A DNA stretch of 64,000 bases from an uncultured Bacteroidales bacterium (lineage in GTDB: Bacteria; Bacteroidota; Bacteroidia; Bacteroidales; Muribaculaceae): assembly GCA_902768435.1 (NCBI GenBank), contig CACXLJ010000027.1:1-64000 (forward strand). Direction: 5' to 3'. Made by a program: the position numbers and the translations under genes. Below, piece by piece: positions 7,619 to 16,366 of this stretch (position 1 is the stretch's first letter; every line of letters begins with the position of its first letter). Below the pieces are notes generated by a model. That model was not told where the DNA came from. It saw nothing but the letters and a program-made list of their open reading frames with translations, and made no database searches.

Positions 7619-10024
7619 TTATGATACCATGATGATGTCGATGAGTTCGGTGATATCGCGTACATCAATGTCGCCGTCGTTGTTCACATCGGCTGCCGTG
7701 CTTTGTCCCGAGTTCATGATGATGTCGATGAGTTCGGTGATATCGCGCACATCAACCTCACCGTCGCCGTTCACATCGCCTTTGAGACCAGGCTGGCTGT
7801 GATCTTCCTCACCCAAGGTGAATGTTGCGGGTGTGCCCCACATTGAGTTGCTGCCGGGGTAATGTGGGTTGCGCAGCACCATTCTGTACTGGTTGCCCGT
7901 GACTCCGTTGGTCACCGACCCGTTGAAGGCGAGCGTCACAGTTTCGCCGGTGGCAATGGAGACAAATGGCGAGTAGAGTCGCATGAGAATGGTGGTGTTC
8001 TCGGCATAGAGTATCATCACTTCGATTTGGCCGTTGAAGGCGCCGCCTGTGTTTGTAATGGTCGCTGTGCCTTGCACGCGGTTGGCGGGCATGACATCGC
8101 TGGCAGGGGTGAGTGCCTGGGTCACGGTCAGGTTGAATGCATCGGGTGCGGCTCCCACGGTAACGGCAGCCTGCTCCCCGTCGATGAGCAGGGAGTCGGC
8201 ATTGAGCAGGGCAAGCTGGTAGTTGCCTGCCGCAGGTGCCGTGAACATCATGTTCAGGTTGAGCGTGTCGCCGGTGGGCACATTGGCACGCACGGCCTCG
8301 CTCATGGCTGCTATGGTACCGTCGGCCTTGAGCAGAGCGAAATAGACATCGTCATAGTATTCGTCGCCCGCGTTGCTCAATTTTACATTTGCATAAATAT
8401 TCTGATTGGCCAGGGCCTCATTTTCAAGACCAATCTGGTCGACATGCAATGCCGTGTTCACAGTGGCCTCGGTGAAGTAGGCATAGCCGTCGCTCTTCAC
8501 CTCCATGTTCACATACTGGCGTGGGCCGTGCGCCACTTTCACAAAGTCCTTGATGGTTCCGCTGGGATTCTCGTAGGTGACCCGCACGGTGTAGTTGCCA
8601 ACAGGCAGTGTCGAGGGGATGGTGACATAGTCTGAGCGGGTGTAGCTGCTGCCGGGTTTCATATCGGCGCTTGTGGTGGTTGAGTATGACGATGTTGCCA
8701 CTATCGTTCCAGCCGAGTTGTAGATGTGCACTTTGCGCACTATGGTGGTGACTTGCGGGTCGGTCGAGTACAGTGCAACGAGCGATTTGGTACGGAATGT
8801 GACACTGCTGCCTTTTGCCACCTTGGTGCTTGCGGTGTAGAACTCGCTGGCATACACCGTGTAGCCCGGAGTGCCGCCGGTATCTTTCTGTATGCCCACA
8901 GTCATGCCCTGACTGTTGTTGTAGCCGCCGTTGCTGCTGCCAATGCCTTGCTGCTTGGGCGAGAGGTCAAAAATCAAGAAATACCCGTTCGATTTGCCGC
9001 TCCAACCCCAGTTGAAGTGGTAGTATCCGTCGGCATTACGGCCATCGAGCACAAAGGCGTGTCCGCCGCCCGATGCGGTGGTGCCGTTGTAGATGATGGG
9101 CCGTGCGGCTTCGAGTTCCTCATCGATGCGCTGCGTCCACTCATGCAGCGTGTAGCAGTTGCGAGGCATGAAGCGCATGCCTTTGTCGTAGCCAAAGTAG
9201 GAAGGCAGTGCGCACATGGCGCGCCTTGTGGCCGAACCGCTGGTGCTGCCATATTTCATGTTCACCGCAATGCCGCAATGGTGCATGAGCAGTGCCACGG
9301 CATCTTGCTCCACGGAGGTGCTCTGGCTGCCGTAGGTGGGAGTCATGTGGTCCCAGTCGTAGGTGGTGCTGCCAAAGTTGGCGGTCAAGGTCGCTGTCTG
9401 GGCCGAGTCGCTGTTGAGTATTGTAGTGTAGGTGTTGCTGCCTGTGCCATGAACGGGCCATTTGTGATAATACATGACCTGAGCCATGGCGGTGGCAACG
9501 CATCCCGTCGCGGCGCGTTTGGTTTCACCGTCTTTCTGGTAGGTGGGGCACATATTATTATAAGGTGCATTTTGGTTCCACTTGATGTTGCCTAGCAGCG
9601 GTGCGATGGGCGTGCTTGTGCGTGCCGAACTGCGCAGGGTGGCGCCTGGCGTGCTCTCCAGTTCGCTCACCAGCAAGGTGAGATCGTCGAGCCACGCTTT
9701 GAAATTTTCGGGAATATCGGCAGGGTCGAAACCTCCCTCCAGGCCGTAACCCACTACCTGCGTGAGCTGGTCGGTGCCGCTCACCAGCACATAGCCGTCG
9801 TTTTCACCATAATTATATATATAGTAGGCAGGTGTCGACAGGGTGGGCTCGGTGTAGGCGAGCCGCAGTTGCGCAGTTTGACTGCCTCTGAAGCGGGTGG
9901 CAGGATTGCTGTTCAAGAAATTGAGCGCAGCGGTTTTTGCTTGCGACTCGCTTATGGGATTTGCCATGTTTGTGCCAGCGCAGCACACTGAGAGAAGTAA
10001 TAAAAATGCAGTTTTGATGTTCAT
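7619..10024 (-). CDS. secreted C10-family (streptopain-like) cysteine protease with dockerin repeats
   Basis: This 801-residue protein has a signal peptide (about 1-21). A Spi/propeptide-type region follows to about 130, then the peptidase C10 domain. It has the catalytic Cys175 in TGCVATAMAQVMYYHKWP, His322 in GGGHAFVLDG, and an Asn338-Trp-Gly-Trp motif. Beta-sandwich modules come next. The last 54 residues hold two dockerin-like calcium loops, DVNGDGEVDVRD and DVNNDGDIDVRD. C10 enzymes are secreted broad-specificity proteases activated by removal of the propeptide. The dockerin pair probably anchors or sorts the enzyme at the surface. The start is the ATG at 10024, and a TACATTTG box sits 18 bp upstream. 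No canonical T9SS C-terminal domain is seen. Confidence 0.88.
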   Translation of the reverse strand: MNIKTAFLLLLSVCCAGTNMANPISESQAKTAALNFLNSNPATRFRGSQTAQLRLAYTEPTLSTPAYYIYNYGENDGYVLVSGTDQLTQVVGYGLEGGFDPADIPENFKAWLDDLTLLVSELESTPGATLRSSARTSTPIAPLLGNIKWNQNAPYNNMCPTYQKDGETKRAATGCVATAMAQVMYYHKWPVHGTGSNTYTTILNSDSAQTATLTANFGSTTYDWDHMTPTYGSQSTSVEQDAVALLMHHCGIAVNMKYGSTSGSATRRAMCALPSYFGYDKGMRFMPRNCYTLHEWTQRIDEELEAARPIIYNGTTASGGGHAFVLDGRNADGYYHFNWGWSGKSNGYFLIFDLSPKQQGIGSSNGGYNNSQGMTVGIQKDTGGTPGYTVYASEFYTASTKVAKGSSVTFRTKSLVALYSTDPQVTTIVRKVHIYNSAGTIVATSSYSTTTSADMKPGSSYTRSDYVTIPSTLPVGNYTVRVTYENPSGTIKDFVKVAHGPRQYVNMEVKSDGYAYFTEATVNTALHVDQIGLENEALANQNIYANVKLSNAGDEYYDDVYFALLKADGTIAAMSEAVRANVPTGDTLNLNMMFTAPAAGNYQLALLNADSLLIDGEQAAVTVGAAPDAFNLTVTQALTPASDVMPANRVQGTATITNTGGAFNGQIEVMILYAENTTILMRLYSPFVSIATGETVTLAFNGSVTNGVTGNQYRMVLRNPHYPGSNSMWGTPATFTLGEEDHSQPGLKGDVNGDGEVDVRDITELIDIIMNSGQSTAADVNNDGDIDVRDITELIDIIMVS

Positions 10025-10041
10025 GGTTCTGTAATTTTATG

Positions 10042-10049
10042 CAAATGTA
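10042..10049 (-). promoter_or_regulatory. -7 box of the C10 protease gene
   Basis: TACATTTG on the minus strand matches TAnnTTTG. A partial -33 element (ATTG) lies 21 nt further upstream. Confidence 0.5.
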
Positions 10050-10136
10050 GTTAAAATAGTGTACCTGATGCAATAGTAGTGATGTTTTTTAAGGAATTAC
10101 AACAGTTTAGAGGTGGTAGGATTCAAAAAAAAGGAA

Positions 10137-10144
10137 TAACTTTG
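10137..10144 (+). promoter_or_regulatory. -7 box of the lipoprotein gene
   Basis: TAACTTTG at 10137-10144 matches the -7 consensus. No good TTTG is seen at -33. The start codon is 56 nt downstream. Confidence 0.45.
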
Positions 10145-10199
10145 CGGCATCAACCTGTTACTGAATATTATTAATCATTCAAAAAAATATTTTGACACA

Positions 10200-10718
10200 A
10201 TGAAAAAGAAATTATTCTATCTGGCAGCTCTCATTTGCTGCGTGGCAACAAGCCTGGCATTCACCTCATGTGGCGACGACGAGCCCGATGTGACTGCAAC
10301 TGCACGATACACCATCATTTTTGGCGACGACTTCTTCAGGGCCGTCGACGGTGTGGTCATTTATTACAAGGACAACGGTAAGGTGAAATTCGAGTCAATC
10401 ACCAGCGGTACAACTTCGTGGGTGAAGGATGTGACTGGCAAATTGCCCAACGAATTCGGCTTCCAGTGGCGCTTCCAGCCTAAGGACGAATCGAGCCTCA
10501 CCGAAGAAACCTACAACCTGTTCACCACTGCTACCATTGCGCTGGCCACCAGCACAGGAGCCGCAGTTACGCAGAGCAAACCCATTATTAATGGTGCAAG
10601 CGTGAAGAAGAAAGATGTGGTGAAGACCATCCAGAAGGAAAGCGGCAACTCGTTTGGTTACCGCGTGTCGAAGAAGGGCGATGCCACCCGCAACGACAAC
10701 CTCAACTACGACATGTAA
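10200..10718 (+). CDS. hypothetical lipoprotein
   Basis: This 172-residue protein has a lipoprotein signal peptide, with lipobox AFTSC (Cys24) followed by GDDEP. Acidic residues after the Cys are common in surface-exposed Bacteroidetes lipoproteins. The mature part is beta-rich and matches no family I know. It stands alone between the divergent C10 protease and tRNA-Lys. Function unknown. Confidence 0.7.
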   Translation: MKKKLFYLAALICCVATSLAFTSCGDDEPDVTATARYTIIFGDDFFRAVDGVVIYYKDNGKVKFESITSGTTSWVKDVTGKLPNEFGFQWRFQPKDESSLTEETYNLFTTATIALATSTGAAVTQSKPIINGASVKKKDVVKTIQKESGNSFGYRVSKKGDATRNDNLNYDM

Positions 10719-10740
10719 TCAGTCGCTTCAGGCCCGATTA

Positions 10741-10827
10741 AACCCAATTCGGCCTAATGACCGATTTGGGTTAAGAACACGATTCACGCACGAAGTGCCG
10801 CACCCTTGTCGGGCCGCGGCACTTCGT
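10741..10827 (+). terminator. two hairpins after the lipoprotein gene
   Basis: Hairpin 1 pairs AACCCAATTCGG (10741-10752) with CCGATTTGGGTT (10761-10772), one mismatch. Hairpin 2 pairs ACGAAGTGCCGC (10790-10801) with GCGGCACTTCGT (10816-10827). The T-run after the second is short (CTTTATC). They probably end the lipoprotein transcript. The rest of 10828-11050 is G-rich and shows no gene. Confidence 0.5.
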
Positions 10828-11050
10828 CGCTTTATCACGCCCTGGCAAGTTTTGATGCTATCATGTGAAGTGGATAATTGCTCAAAGTCCCGAGTTCCCC
10901 AGCGACGAAAAGCCCGAGCCCTAACCGAGTCCCATGAAAATGGTGGTTGGGGTAAGCGTTTTTTGGGGTGAAAATGGTTGCTGGTGGGAGCGATTTGGTG
11001 TGTTTTAGGGTAAAAAAGTAGGTATTGTGGACGATTTTTTTTGAAATATT

Positions 11051-11081
11051 GTTGGTAATTAAAAAAATGTTTGTACCTTTG
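11051..11081 (+). promoter_or_regulatory. promoter of tRNA-Lys
   Basis: GTTG (11051-11054), a 19-nt spacer and TACCTTTG (11074-11081) fit the Bacteroidales promoter. The tRNA begins 30 nt downstream. Confidence 0.6.
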
Positions 11082-11111
11082 CATCCGCAATTGAACGATT
11101 GCACACATGAT

Positions 11112-11184
11112 GACTCCGTAGCTCAGTTGGTAGAGCAATTGACTCTTAATCAATGGGTCGAGGGTTCGAGCCCCTCCGGGGTCA
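11112..11184 (+). tRNA. tRNA-Lys (anticodon CUU)
   Basis: A 73-nt cloverleaf: acceptor GACTCCG pairs with CGGGGTC (one G-U). The D-arm is GCTCAGTTGGTAGAGC, the anticodon loop is CTCTTAA (anticodon CTT), and the T-arm is GAGGGTTCGAGCCCCTC. The discriminator base is A, and CCA is not encoded. It decodes AAG lysine codons. A consensus promoter precedes it and a hairpin terminator follows 1 nt later. Confidence 0.95.
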
Positions 11185-11185
11185 C

Positions 11186-11221
11186 AAGAAGGAAGCCGCA
11201 AGGTTTCCTTCTTTTGTTTTT
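11186..11221 (+). terminator. terminator of tRNA-Lys
   Basis: AAGAAGGAA (11186-11194) pairs with TTCCTTCTT (11205-11213), followed by TTGTTTTT. Confidence 0.8.
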
Positions 11222-11326
11222 CTGCTCTACCGCGCCCACTTGCCTGTAGCCTTTGAGGCATTCAAAATGCTTTCGCGCTTTTTATTGTAACTTTCAGCTG
11301 TCAGATAATCAAAAAAAACACTTTTT

Positions 11327-11357
11327 TTTGCAGATTGAAAAAAATGTGGTAAATTTG
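11327..11357 (+). promoter_or_regulatory. consensus promoter of the endonuclease/phosphatase-fold gene
   Basis: TTTG (11327-11330), 19 nt and TAAATTTG (11350-11357) match the consensus exactly. The ATG is at 11430, giving a leader of about 65 nt. Confidence 0.75.
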
Positions 11358-11429
11358 GAAATTCAAACCCACGCACCCCGTTTTGGGGTGAAACTGACAA
11401 CTGACAACAAACCAAAACCTCATAAAACA

Positions 11430-12476
11430 ATGAAAAGACTAACCTTGGCAATATTGGCATCGGTAATGATGCTCTTCATGGTGAATGCTCAAGAGCAAGC
11501 GGGCAAGGGCGTTATGTTCTACAACCTTGAGAACCTGTTCGACACCATCAACAACAATGGCGTCTATGACCTTGAGTTCTCGCCCCAGGGCGCTCGCCAG
11601 TGGAATGGCCAGAAGTATTGGCAAAAGCAGCACAACATGGCTTATGCCATCAGCGAGATGGCAACCCCTACCACGCCCATGGGCCCCGTCATCATTGGCG
11701 TGTGCGAGATTGAGAACATCACTGTGCTCCAAGACCTTGTGAACATGCCCGAGATCAAGAAGTGGCACCTGCAGATTGTGCACCATGACAGTCCCGACCG
11801 CCGTGGCGTGGATGTGGGCCTGCTCTACAACCCGCGCTACTTCAAGGTGCTCAATGTCACCAATCAGCGACTCACATTCCCCGACGACAGCACCTTCAGG
11901 ACTCGCGACCAGCTGTGTGTTACCGGTATGCTTGCTGGCGAGAAGGTGAGCGTGCTTGTCAACCACTGGCCATCGAGGCTGGGCGGTGAGGAGCGTTCCA
12001 GCTTCCGCCGTGAGGCTGCCGCAGCCATGGCACGCCGCACCATCGATTCGCTGCTGGTCGATGACCCCAACCAGGGCGTGATCTTCATGGGTGACTTGAA
12101 CGACGACCCGCAGAACAAGAGTTGCTCCGAGGTGCTCAAAGCCAAGCGCGACATCGAAGATGTGCACACCGTGAACGACCTGTTCAACCCCTGGTGGAAG
12201 AAACTGGACCGTGGCATCGGCACCCTGGCCTATAAGGGTGGCTGGAACCTCTTCGACCAGATTATATTCAACGGCTACTTTACCCGCCACTACGAGGGCA
12301 AAGACAAACCGCAGCTCACCTTTGTGCGCGCCGATGTGCTCAACCGCGAGTTCCTCAAGACCGTCGACGGTGACCGTCTGGGCTACCCCCTGCGCACCTT
12401 TAGCGGCGGCGTGTTCCTCAACGGGTTCAGCGACCACTTCCCCACACAGATTTTCCTTGTCAAGGAAGTGCCCTAA
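11430..12476 (+). CDS. exported endonuclease/exonuclease/phosphatase-family protein
   Basis: This 348-residue protein has a signal peptide (ends VNAQ). The EEP-fold motifs appear in order: FYNLENLFD, GVCEIEN (metal-binding Glu), DRRGVDVGLLY, VNHWPSRLGG, MGDLNDDP and the terminal SDHFP. These are the catalytic and metal-binding residues of the DNase I-like superfamily. The enzyme is probably a periplasmic or secreted nuclease or phosphoesterase; the substrate cannot be told. I used the ATG at 11430 because it begins the signal peptide and lies just downstream of a consensus promoter. It is monocistronic, with a strong terminator at 12515. Confidence 0.85.
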   Translation: MKRLTLAILASVMMLFMVNAQEQAGKGVMFYNLENLFDTINNNGVYDLEFSPQGARQWNGQKYWQKQHNMAYAISEMATPTTPMGPVIIGVCEIENITVLQDLVNMPEIKKWHLQIVHHDSPDRRGVDVGLLYNPRYFKVLNVTNQRLTFPDDSTFRTRDQLCVTGMLAGEKVSVLVNHWPSRLGGEERSSFRREAAAAMARRTIDSLLVDDPNQGVIFMGDLNDDPQNKSCSEVLKAKRDIEDVHTVNDLFNPWWKKLDRGIGTLAYKGGWNLFDQIIFNGYFTRHYEGKDKPQLTFVRADVLNREFLKTVDGDRLGYPLRTFSGGVFLNGFSDHFPTQIFLVKEVP

Positions 12477-12514
12477 GTCGGCTATTACCATTTAAATAAA
12501 AATATTGTCCTATT

Positions 12515-12552
12515 CAAGGGTTTTGCTCCAAGAGCAAAGCCCTTGTTTTTTT
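12515..12552 (+). terminator. terminator after the EEP gene
   Basis: CAAGGGTTTTGCT (12515-12527) pairs with AGCAAAGCCCTTG (12533-12545), one T-G pair, followed by T7. Confidence 0.85.
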
Positions 12553-12633
12553 GGAATAGTCGCGCAAACCTATAGCCCTGCCTCCCGTTGCCCCCCACAG
12601 CTCGCAGCCCTTATCGGCTGTGGCACAATCCTC

Positions 12634-15168
12634 TCAACTCGGGTTCTCGGCAGCCATCGGCATCGAACTGTCCTTTCCAAAAGAGTACTGGGCAAACGGG
12701 TTGTCGCTCATGTCGTTGTGTGTCATCAGGTTGGCAATGCTTGCACCGTTATACAGGTCGTGCTGCATGTTCAAGAAAAAGTCGCGCATTTGCCCTGGTT
12801 CCATGTTCAAGCTGCGTTTTGCATCGCTGATGGTGTGATACTTCATGTCGATGAGTGTGCCCAGCTTGTCCATGCCCAGTTCTTTGAATCCGTTCCTTAC
12901 ATACATGTTCAAAATAAAGTTGGCAAACTCTTGCTGCGCCTTCGACACCTTCTTCAGCATATCCTCGCGCAGCACATCGGCACGGCGTTGGCGGTCGATG
13001 GGCGTTGTGTTATAGGCCAGAAAACTCAGCACATCCAGCATGTCGCAACTTTCCATTTCCAGGAAGCGGCGCATCAGGTTCAGTTTGTCTTCAGCAAATC
13101 CCGAGCGTTCCAGCACATCGAGCAGTTGCTGCCGCGTTTCGGGGTTGGCCCACCGTTCGCGCAAGTCTTCTTCGCCGTCAAGAAATTCGGGCAACTTGCC
13201 AAAGAGCCGCTGAATATATTCCTCTATGGTTATCAGTTCGTCGCCAAACTGTATTCGTTCCTTCCAGTCGGTGTGCAGCGACAGGCTGCGCCGTGCCGAC
13301 AGCTTCACCACCACCTTGTTCTTCTTGCCGCCGCCATGGCCCGGGCAGGTACAGGGCAGGTGTCCGCACACGGGGCAGGGTTTGGGCTGGGTACTGCTAC
13401 CTGTGCCTTGACCCGATTGTTTTAGCAATGGCTCTACACTCTTCGAGCAAATGCAAGGGTTGTAGCCACATATCGGGCAGCAGGGATCGCCATCCCATTC
13501 CTCGTCTTGGAAATTCTTCGAAGCGCCCACAAAGTCATAGAGCGTGAAGAAGTATTTGCCGTCAAACAGGCGCGTGCCTCGACCCATAATCTGCTTGAAC
13601 TCCACCATGTTGTTCACAGGTCGCAGCAGCACAATGTTGCGCACATTGCGCGCATCCACACCCGTCGACAGTTTTCGCGAGGTGGTGAGTATGGTGGGCC
13701 GTAGCAGGTCGTTGTTCTGGAACAGTTTCAGCATTTTCTCGCCCTCGTCGCCGTCATCAGCGGTCACGCGTTCGCAATAGTTGCTGTCGGGCACCTTTTT
13801 CCACTGGTTTATCATGGCGGCTATTTGCAGTGCATGCACCTGTGTGGCGCAAAACACAAGGGTCTTCTCGTTGGGGTCAATCTGCTCCAGCAGTTCTTTC
13901 ACGCGATGCTCGTCGCGCTCGCGCAGTTCTATGTTGCCCGAGTAGAAATCACCCTCGTCGTACACCTTCTCCTTGTCAATGTCGCCCTCCACATCATCGT
14001 TGGGGTCGTAGGTGTAGGTGTCGATATTACTGGTTGCCACTTTCACGCGGAAAGGGGTCAAGAAACCGTCTTCAATGCCCTGTTTAAGCGAGTAGCTATA
14101 TACGGGGTCATTAAAGTACTTATAGGTGTTGGCATTCACTTGGCGCCGTGGCGTGGCGGTCAAGCCCAGTTGCACGGCGGGCTCAAACCACTCCATCAGT
14201 TCTCGCCACTCGCTCTCGTCATTTGCGCCGCCACGGTGGCACTCGTCAATAATGATGAAATCAAAGAAATCCTTAGGCCATTGCTTGTAGTAGGATTCGT
14301 CGTGCTCATCCTTGCCCATGATGGTCTGGAATATGGTAAAGTATAGGTGGCGGGCTGTGGGCAGTTTGCCGTTCAAGGCATCTTTCCCGCTTTTCTTGTT
14401 CAGTCGCTCGGCGGTGATGCGCTCCATGGCATCTTCGCTAAACTGTTCAAAGTCGTTTTTCGCCTGGTTGGCAAGTATGTTGCGGTCGGCGAGGAACAAG
14501 ATGCGCGGCTTTTGGTCGGTGCCTCGCGTGTTCCAGTTCGTTTCATACAGTTTCCAGCATATCTGGAACGCCGTGTAGGTTTTGCCAGTTCCCGTGGCCA
14601 TGGTGAGCAATATGCGCTTCTGGTCATTGGCGATGGCTGTCAGCACCGAGTCAATGGCTATTTCCTGATAATAGCGAGGCTCACGGCCACCACCACGGTT
14701 CAGCGGACACAGGTTAAACTTGTCGCGCCACTCGTTCTGCTCCGGATAGGTCAACTGCCACAGCTCCTGCGGCGTGGGGTATTTGTCAACAGGCCCTTCG
14801 GTCGAGGGAACCAGATAATTGCCTTGCGCGTCTTTCACGCCCATATCTATCTGCCATATCTCGTTGCCATTGGTGGCATAGGCATAACGGATGTGCAGCA
14901 ACTCGGCATAGTGCTTGGCTTGCGGAATACCTTCAAACACCGATTTTTCGTCGCTCTTCGCCTCAATCACCGCCAACCTCTTTTTCTTGTATTCCAACAC
15001 ATAGTCGGCTTTCTTCGGGTGACGGTTCTGCGCAATGGCCGACACCTGACCAGGAGCAATCTCATAGGCTCGTTGCTCAGTCAGTATGCTGCTTTGAGGC
15101 ACTTGCTCCCAACCCACTTCATAGAGTTTTGGGTCTATTTTCTTTCTTCTTGTTGAGGTCTCGTCCAT
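12634..15168 (-). CDS. hsdR: type I restriction enzyme R subunit
   Basis: This 844-residue protein is the ATP-dependent translocase/endonuclease subunit. The N-terminal PD-(D/E)xK nuclease motif uses Asp55 (ADYVLEY) and E69-A-K71. The SF2 helicase part has Walker A ATGTGKT (191-197), a DECH box (308-311), TATPRR, and motif VI QIMGRGTR (526-533). The length is close to EcoEI-type (IB) R subunits. Unusually, two near-identical CPxCGxxPCxC knuckles (564-574 and 598-608) follow the helicase core and may bind zinc. It is the last gene of hsdM-rayT-hsdS-hsdR, 25 bp after hsdS. The start is the ATG at 15168. Confidence 0.92.
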   Translation of the reverse strand: MDETSTRRKKIDPKLYEVGWEQVPQSSILTEQRAYEIAPGQVSAIAQNRHPKKADYVLEYKKKRLAVIEAKSDEKSVFEGIPQAKHYAELLHIRYAYATNGNEIWQIDMGVKDAQGNYLVPSTEGPVDKYPTPQELWQLTYPEQNEWRDKFNLCPLNRGGGREPRYYQEIAIDSVLTAIANDQKRILLTMATGTGKTYTAFQICWKLYETNWNTRGTDQKPRILFLADRNILANQAKNDFEQFSEDAMERITAERLNKKSGKDALNGKLPTARHLYFTIFQTIMGKDEHDESYYKQWPKDFFDFIIIDECHRGGANDESEWRELMEWFEPAVQLGLTATPRRQVNANTYKYFNDPVYSYSLKQGIEDGFLTPFRVKVATSNIDTYTYDPNDDVEGDIDKEKVYDEGDFYSGNIELRERDEHRVKELLEQIDPNEKTLVFCATQVHALQIAAMINQWKKVPDSNYCERVTADDGDEGEKMLKLFQNNDLLRPTILTTSRKLSTGVDARNVRNIVLLRPVNNMVEFKQIMGRGTRLFDGKYFFTLYDFVGASKNFQDEEWDGDPCCPICGYNPCICSKSVEPLLKQSGQGTGSSTQPKPCPVCGHLPCTCPGHGGGKKNKVVVKLSARRSLSLHTDWKERIQFGDELITIEEYIQRLFGKLPEFLDGEEDLRERWANPETRQQLLDVLERSGFAEDKLNLMRRFLEMESCDMLDVLSFLAYNTTPIDRQRRADVLREDMLKKVSKAQQEFANFILNMYVRNGFKELGMDKLGTLIDMKYHTISDAKRSLNMEPGQMRDFFLNMQHDLYNGASIANLMTHNDMSDNPFAQYSFGKDSSMPMAAENPS

Positions 15169-15193
15169 ATTGCGGGTTATTCAAAGGTTTCTC

Positions 15194-16366
15194 TTAATAT
15201 TGTCTTAATATTGCTTGTTTCAGCGCATCACACTCCTTAACGGTCGTGCGCGCTATCTCCTCCAACTCCTTCACTCGCTCCGACAGCCCATCCAACCGCT
15301 CAACAATCGCCTCCTGCTCCGAAAGAGAAATAAATGGAATAAGAACTCTTTTTATTTTCTCTTGTGAAATGTTGGGTTGAGCTCCGCCTTGAGCTTGCGA
15401 TGCCAATTGTTCTTCTATATGTTTAAACCAGAAATAAACAAAGTCGGGTAAATAGTTTTTATTAGGCAATATTCCACAAACTGCTTGATTAGAGGTTGCA
15501 GGAAACTTTAAAATTCCAACTTGAGCTGCAGTCGCGCCATACATAGCGATAAGAACTGTATCTATAGGATAAAATTTAGCTGAAGAGTTTTTTAATCCTT
15601 CTTCTGTTATAAACAATTCACTTTCTGTTATAAATCGTTTACAAACTTCTCCACTTCTTATCCAAGGAATGTTGCCGTTTTCATAATATGATTTGTTTGA
15701 TTTGATGGGTGTTCCACCAGAATAAGTTTTAAAAATATCCCCTACGGTTTTCTCTTCCCATCCTTTTTTGGGTTTCATTTCTTCATTCAAGGCGGCATTA
15801 AAAAGAGCACGCGCTTCTTCCAGTTGCTTCTCGGCATTCGCTCTCAACTCATCTATCTGCGCAAACGCCGCATCCAACCGCGCCACTATCCGCTCCTGCT
15901 CCTCCAGAGATGGGAATGTAATATCAATATTAGTAACTCTATCAGTATTAAGATTGCTCACAGTACTTCCTTGAGCTTTTATTTTAAACTGTTTTTGGAC
16001 AAAAGGTGAAATTAGCAAATAATAAAAGAAATCAATAAATAACGAATCTTGATAGTCTCTTAAAACCAACCATCCATCATGTATACACCCATTGGTTTTC
16101 AAGATATAGGGTCTACCAAAGCTCATAGAGTTAGACAAAAGAAATTCATTTTCTTCGACCCATCTAGTTTTTTTAAGTCCCTCTTTTCTGATTTTCTCTT
16201 TCGTAGAAAAAATATACTTTCCTTGGGGATCTGTATCACCAATCTTAATCCAGTTAAGGCCATCACTCGAAGTTGTAATATAATTCTTAATTGGTCGAGG
16301 AGAACCACCTCTAGCAATTTTGCAAACCTCACCTAATTTCTTATATGTCCATCCTTGTTTTCTCAT
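15194..16366 (-). CDS. hsdS: type I restriction-modification specificity subunit
   Basis: This 390-residue protein has the usual two target-recognition domains. TRD1 is about 1-150 (GWTYKKLGEVCKIARGGSPRP at its start). The central conserved helix is LEEQERIVARLDAAFAQIDELR. TRD2 is about 205-345 (GWEEKTVGDIFKTYSGGTP), and the C-terminal helix is LSEQEAIVERLDGLSERVKELE. It sets which bipartite DNA sequence HsdM methylates and HsdR restricts. The start ATG at 16366 overlaps the stop of the transposase-like gene by 4 bp. The TRD coding parts are clearly more AT-rich than the flanking genes, as expected for exchanged specificity modules. No second hsdS or flanking recombinase was seen. Confidence 0.92.
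   Translation of the reverse strand: MRKQGWTYKKLGEVCKIARGGSPRPIKNYITTSSDGLNWIKIGDTDPQGKYIFSTKEKIRKEGLKKTRWVEENEFLLSNSMSFGRPYILKTNGCIHDGWLVLRDYQDSLFIDFFYYLLISPFVQKQFKIKAQGSTVSNLNTDRVTNIDITFPSLEEQERIVARLDAAFAQIDELRANAEKQLEEARALFNAALNEEMKPKKGWEEKTVGDIFKTYSGGTPIKSNKSYYENGNIPWIRSGEVCKRFITESELFITEEGLKNSSAKFYPIDTVLIAMYGATAAQVGILKFPATSNQAVCGILPNKNYLPDFVYFWFKHIEEQLASQAQGGAQPNISQEKIKRVLIPFISLSEQEAIVERLDGLSERVKELEEIARTTVKECDALKQAILRQY

Noticed and set aside
15194..16366. Phase-variable invertible hsdS locus
   Set aside because: Only one hsdS is present, and I saw no inverted repeats with a second hsdS copy and no tyrosine recombinase gene in the window.
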